From positions 62,001-126,000 of the forward strand of contig NZ_JAMXLR010000095.1 of the NCBI RefSeq assembly GCF_024054565.1: a stretch of 64,000 nucleotides of DNA. The letters run 5' to 3'. Origin of the DNA: Aeoliella straminimaris. Lineage in GTDB: Bacteria > Planctomycetota > Planctomycetia > Pirellulales > Lacipirellulaceae. A program made the translations under genes and the position numbers. Under the pieces are notes generated by a model that saw nothing but the letters and a program-made list of their open reading frames with translations, was not told where the DNA came from and ran no database searches. Shown here piece by piece: positions 61,501 through 64,000 of the stretch; the stretch's first letter is position 1; each line of letters opens with the position of its first letter.

Positions 61501-61926
61501 TTCAGCAGCTTTTTCGTCGGCGGGGGTTTCTGCCTCGACGAATTCTTCTTCGACGGGCGCCTCTTCATCGGGCGTGTCGTCGGTGGTTTCGACCTCTTCG
61601 GTGGCGAGGTCTTCCATCGCGTCGTCGCTGGAAACCTCCGGCTCGGTGGCCGGCGTTTCGTCGGCGCTGGGCTGCTCGGCAGCGGGCTCTTCAGCGGGCT
61701 GGCTTTCGGCTGGCTGGTCGGCCGAGGTGGTTTCCTCGGCGGGCGCCGTCTCTTCGGGCGTGCCTGCTTCCGGCTCAGCAGCGGGCTGGTCGGCCGGTTG
61801 CTCGGCAGTGGCGGTCCCCGCTTCCTGCGCGAGACATGCACTCGGTGCGAGCGTCAAACCCGCGGCGAGCAATGAGAAGACAATCAGCAGCGCGGCCCAC
61901 GGCCGCAAAATGGTCACCTTGTTCAT
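58522..61926 (-). CDS. secDF: SecD-SecF fusion protein of the protein export machinery
   Basis: 1134 residues. After a signal-like helix ([20 protein letters not shown]) comes a stretch of about 110 residues rich in Glu, Ala and Pro (for example [20 protein letters not shown]-like), then another helix. The SecD part shows [16 protein letters not shown] and helices [20 protein letters not shown]; the SecF part shows [14 protein letters not shown] and [20 protein letters not shown]. It aids proton-driven release of exported proteins. The acidic extension is unusual for the family. It follows yajC by 8 bp. Confidence 0.95.
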   Translation of the reverse strand: [1134 protein letters not shown]

Positions 61927-61934
61927 GATATCGA

Positions 61935-62363
61935 TTACTTGTCTTTTTCTTTAGCCTTGTCCTTGCCACCTTCGTTGTCATCGCCCTGTATTTGGGTGAT
62001 TGCGGCCAGGCTCACTTTGATTTTGGTGCCAGTGGCGTCGTCTACCCGCAGGGTGACTCGGCCAGCGTCGCGTTGAATGTTGGTTACGACTCCGTAGATT
62101 CCGCCGGTGGTGATCACGCGGTCGTTCTCTTTGACTCCCTCGAGCTTCTTTAACTGCTCCTGCTTCTTCTTCTCGGGCAGGAAGAGCATGAAATAGGCCA
62201 AAAGTGCGATCAGCACCATGGGAATGAAGTCGAAGTACCAAGGCCGATCCGCCTCGGCAGCAGCTTGCTGTGCCCCAGCCTCCTGTGCCAGTAATAACAG
62301 AGAAGTGGTCCAGTCCACCGGGCGCCCGCCTAACCTTTTTGGAGCAGAGGAATCAGTATGCAA
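61935..62363 (-). CDS. yajC: Preprotein translocase accessory protein YajC
   Basis: 142 residues from the ATG at 62363; an in-frame GTG at 62318 with an AGG upstream would give 127 residues and a more usual N-terminus. One helix (FIPMVLIALLAYFMLFLPEK) is followed by the YajC pattern KKLEGVKENDRVITTGGIYG and VTLRVDDATGTKIKVS. The highly charged tail (KDKAKEKDK) is common. It belongs to the tgt-yajC-secDF block. Confidence 0.94.
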   Translation of the reverse strand: MHTDSSAPKRLGGRPVDWTTSLLLLAQEAGAQQAAAEADRPWYFDFIPMVLIALLAYFMLFLPEKKKQEQLKKLEGVKENDRVITTGGIYGVVTNIQRDAGRVTLRVDDATGTKIKVSLAAITQIQGDDNEGGKDKAKEKDK

Positions 62364-62519
62364 AACAACGAGACCGACCCCGCGACGCGCGCAGGTCGAC
62401 TCCCGGTCAAGAGACCGAAGCGGGTATCATAAGTCCTTACGCCGTAAGGGGGAAGGGGGATTGAGGGAATGCCGGAACCACAGCCTGGGCATTTGGCCGG
62501 TGGCCCTGCCCCGTTCCAC

Positions 62520-63689
62520 TCAACCCCGCTGCCAGCCGGCCAGCTTCTGCTGCCGGAACTCGGGATAGCGGTCGGCGGCAATGGCCTGACGGGCGGCCGT
62601 CATCAGCCGCTGGTAGTACGTCAGGTTGTGGATGGAGAGCAGAATTGGCCCCAGCATTTCGCCCGAGGTGAACAGATGCCGTAAATAGCCCCGGCTATGG
62701 CGGCAGGCTGGGCAAGGGCAATCCGCGTCCAGCGGCGCTGGGTCGGTCTTGTGGCACTCATTGCGAAGACGTACCGGCCCGGCATCGGTGAACGCCAAGG
62801 CGTTGCGGCCGTTACGGGTCGGCATCACGCAATCGAACATATCCACACCTCGGTAAACGGCCTCGATCAGGTCCTCGGGCCGGCCGACCCCCATCAGGTA
62901 GCGGGGGCGATCGGTGGGCAGGTGGGGGATCGTGTCGTCGATGGTGCGATACATTTCCGCGGGCTCTTCCCCCACGCTAAGGCCCCCGATTGCGTAGCCG
63001 GCAAAGTCGAGCTCGACCAGGCGTTCGGCCGATTCGCGCCGCAGATCGGCGTCGAGTCCCCCCTGCACGATGGCGAAGATCGACTGGTCCTGCCGACGGG
63101 CCGCCTGCTGGCAACGCTCGGCCCAGCGGGCGCTGCGTAGCATGGCGTCGGCGATCGCCTCCCGTTCGGCGGGCAGCGCGATCACGTGGTCGAGCTGCAT
63201 GGCGATGTCGCTGCCCAGTTTTTCCTGGATGGCGATCGACTCCTCGGGCGTCAGGTCGATCCGCGCCCCGTCGATGTGCGACTGAAAGCGGGCACCCTGC
63301 TCGGTGATCTTCACGCGTTCGGCCAGGCTGAACACCTGAAAGCCGCCGCTGTCGGTCAGGATGGGGCCCTGCCAACCGCTAAAGGTATGCAGCCCACCCA
63401 ATTGGGCCACGACGTCTGCGCCGGGGCGGAGGGCCAGGTGATAGGTGTTGCCCAGGATGATGCCCGCGCCGGTGGCGACCACCTGATCGATGGTCACCCC
63501 TTTGACGGTGCCGACGGTACCCACCGGCATGAATGTCGGCAGCGCCACCTCGCCATGCGGAGTGGTTAAGGTGCCCAACCGCGCACGGCAACCGGTATCG
63601 GTATGCTGCAGGCGATAGGTAACCGCGTGCGAGTTGCCAGTTGGGGATGGCGAATTTGGCGAGTCCGTACGCTCGTCGTCAGGCCGCAT
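62520..63689 (-). CDS. tgt: tRNA-guanine transglycosylase
   Basis: 389 residues from the ATG at 63689 (an earlier ATG at 63746 adds 19 residues). The catalytic and binding features are TLTTPHGEVALPTFMPVGTV, ILTDSGGFQVFSL (catalytic Asp of the TDSGG region), FAIVQGGLDADLRRESAERL, YAIGGLSVGEEPAEMYRTI and FDCVMPTRNGRNALAFT (second Asp). Zinc ligands lie in CPCPACRHSRGYLRHL. It exchanges guanine for preQ1 at position 34 of certain tRNAs. Confidence 0.97.
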   Translation of the reverse strand: MRPDDERTDSPNSPSPTGNSHAVTYRLQHTDTGCRARLGTLTTPHGEVALPTFMPVGTVGTVKGVTIDQVVATGAGIILGNTYHLALRPGADVVAQLGGLHTFSGWQGPILTDSGGFQVFSLAERVKITEQGARFQSHIDGARIDLTPEESIAIQEKLGSDIAMQLDHVIALPAEREAIADAMLRSARWAERCQQAARRQDQSIFAIVQGGLDADLRRESAERLVELDFAGYAIGGLSVGEEPAEMYRTIDDTIPHLPTDRPRYLMGVGRPEDLIEAVYRGVDMFDCVMPTRNGRNALAFTDAGPVRLRNECHKTDPAPLDADCPCPACRHSRGYLRHLFTSGEMLGPILLSIHNLTYYQRLMTAARQAIAADRYPEFRQQKLAGWQRG

Positions 63690-63717
63690 TCCGCACTCCC
63701 CAATCCGCCTTCGAAAA

Positions 63718-64000
63718 TCAGTCGCCACGCAGTTTGAGGTTGGCAACCGTCAACTTTTCGCGGACCTCGTTCAGGCTGGTAACGCCGAAGTTCTTGCACT
63801 CCAGCAGGTCGTCGCCAGTGCGGCGGACCAACTCGCCGATGGTCGTCAGCCCCAGGCGGACCATGCACTTGCGAGCACGCACCGAAAGGTTGAGGTCGGA
63901 GATTGGCCGGTCGAGCAGGGCCCGTTCGTCGTCCGAGAGGGTATCGGGATCGTAAACGGGTTCTTCGTCGCGGCGCTGGTGGGCGAACTGCCCCAGTTCC
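63718..64000 (-). CDS. C-terminus of a protein with an RNA polymerase alpha CTD-like domain (partial)
   Basis: The last 94 codons (TGA at 63718-63720); the 5' end lies beyond the window. The sequence has an acidic lead DPDTLSDDERALLDRPISDL, then an alpha-CTD helix-hairpin-helix pattern: LNLSVRARKCMVRLGLTTIG and GELVRRTGDDLLECKNFGVT, SLNEVREKL. This matches the CTD of RpoA, but a classical rpoA would sit with ribosomal protein genes rather than tgt, so it is more likely the planctomycete RpoA-CTD-containing protein of unknown role. It is 28 bp upstream of tgt. Confidence 0.8.
   Translation of the reverse strand, partial: ELGQFAHQRRDEEPVYDPDTLSDDERALLDRPISDLNLSVRARKCMVRLGLTTIGELVRRTGDDLLECKNFGVTSLNEVREKLTVANLKLRGD

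Noticed and set aside
1..64000. tRNA, rRNA, CRISPR array or intact prophage
   Set aside because: No cloverleaf-like sequence, rRNA core, regularly spaced repeats or phage structural genes were recognised; the palindromes found are not evenly spaced.

Overview
The window is a high-GC chromosomal segment of a planctomycete, most likely from the Pirellulales. The evidence is a DUF1559 pseudopilin-type protein with the H-X9-DG motif, secreted DUF2961, GH43-like and GH39-like proteins, a cysteine-rich surface protein, an orphan RpoA-CTD protein next to tgt-yajC-secDF, and repeat families interspersed between housekeeping genes. No rRNA, tRNA, CRISPR array or intact prophage was recognised.

Layout. 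1-163 is the 3' end of a gene whose second copy lies inverted at 18722-19783; together the copies form a 240-bp inverted repeat bracketing about 18.6 kb. Inside it lie a secreted DUF2961 (GH172-like) protein, a GNAT protein, an EamA transporter with a sugar nucleotidyltransferase and an APH-like kinase (a possible amino-sugar salvage unit), a globin-DUF454 pair, a cysteine-rich porin-like protein, and a complete cbb3 oxidase cluster (Rrf2 regulator, fused ccoNO, ccoQ, ccoP, ccoG, a tiny ccoH-like gene, a DsbD_2/SafE-type membrane protein, ccoI, ccoS). The cco genes overlap or are tightly spaced, and together encode the high-affinity oxidase, its copper supply and its assembly factors.

19.8-31.6 kb is accessory: a palindrome-rich gap, DUF4956, a transposase remnant, DUF1206, an AhpD-like protein, two glycosidase-like proteins, a nonsense-interrupted small membrane protein, unknown secreted or cytoplasmic proteins, an M50-like membrane protein and a DUF433/DUF5615 toxin-antitoxin pair. 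A 32-bp dispersed repeat flanks the toxin-antitoxin pair and the gene next to it.

31.6-51.4 kb is mostly housekeeping and metabolic: mnmG, tag, an ECF-type sigma factor, a 7Fe ferredoxin, an HNH protein, a thermonuclease, an isolated GspF/PilC-like protein, DUF1559 plus an EF-hand lipoprotein, a nitroreductase, an intradiol dioxygenase, a ChlI/MoxR-like AAA ATPase, a His-rich lipoprotein, glutamate dehydrogenase, an aldehyde dehydrogenase, a secreted beta-propeller-like protein and an RND/MMPL transporter.

51.5-58.3 kb is a complete four-gene Wadjet system (jetA-jetB-jetC-jetD, minus strand), an SMC-like anti-plasmid defence machine. It sits directly downstream of the conserved block RpoA-CTD protein - tgt - yajC - secDF, which closes the window. 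Wadjet is the clearest defence system here. It is a known type; the details that look less ordinary are the reduced cbb3 subunits, the Rrf2 regulator with an altered cysteine set, the inverted repeat pair and the repeat-flanked cassettes.
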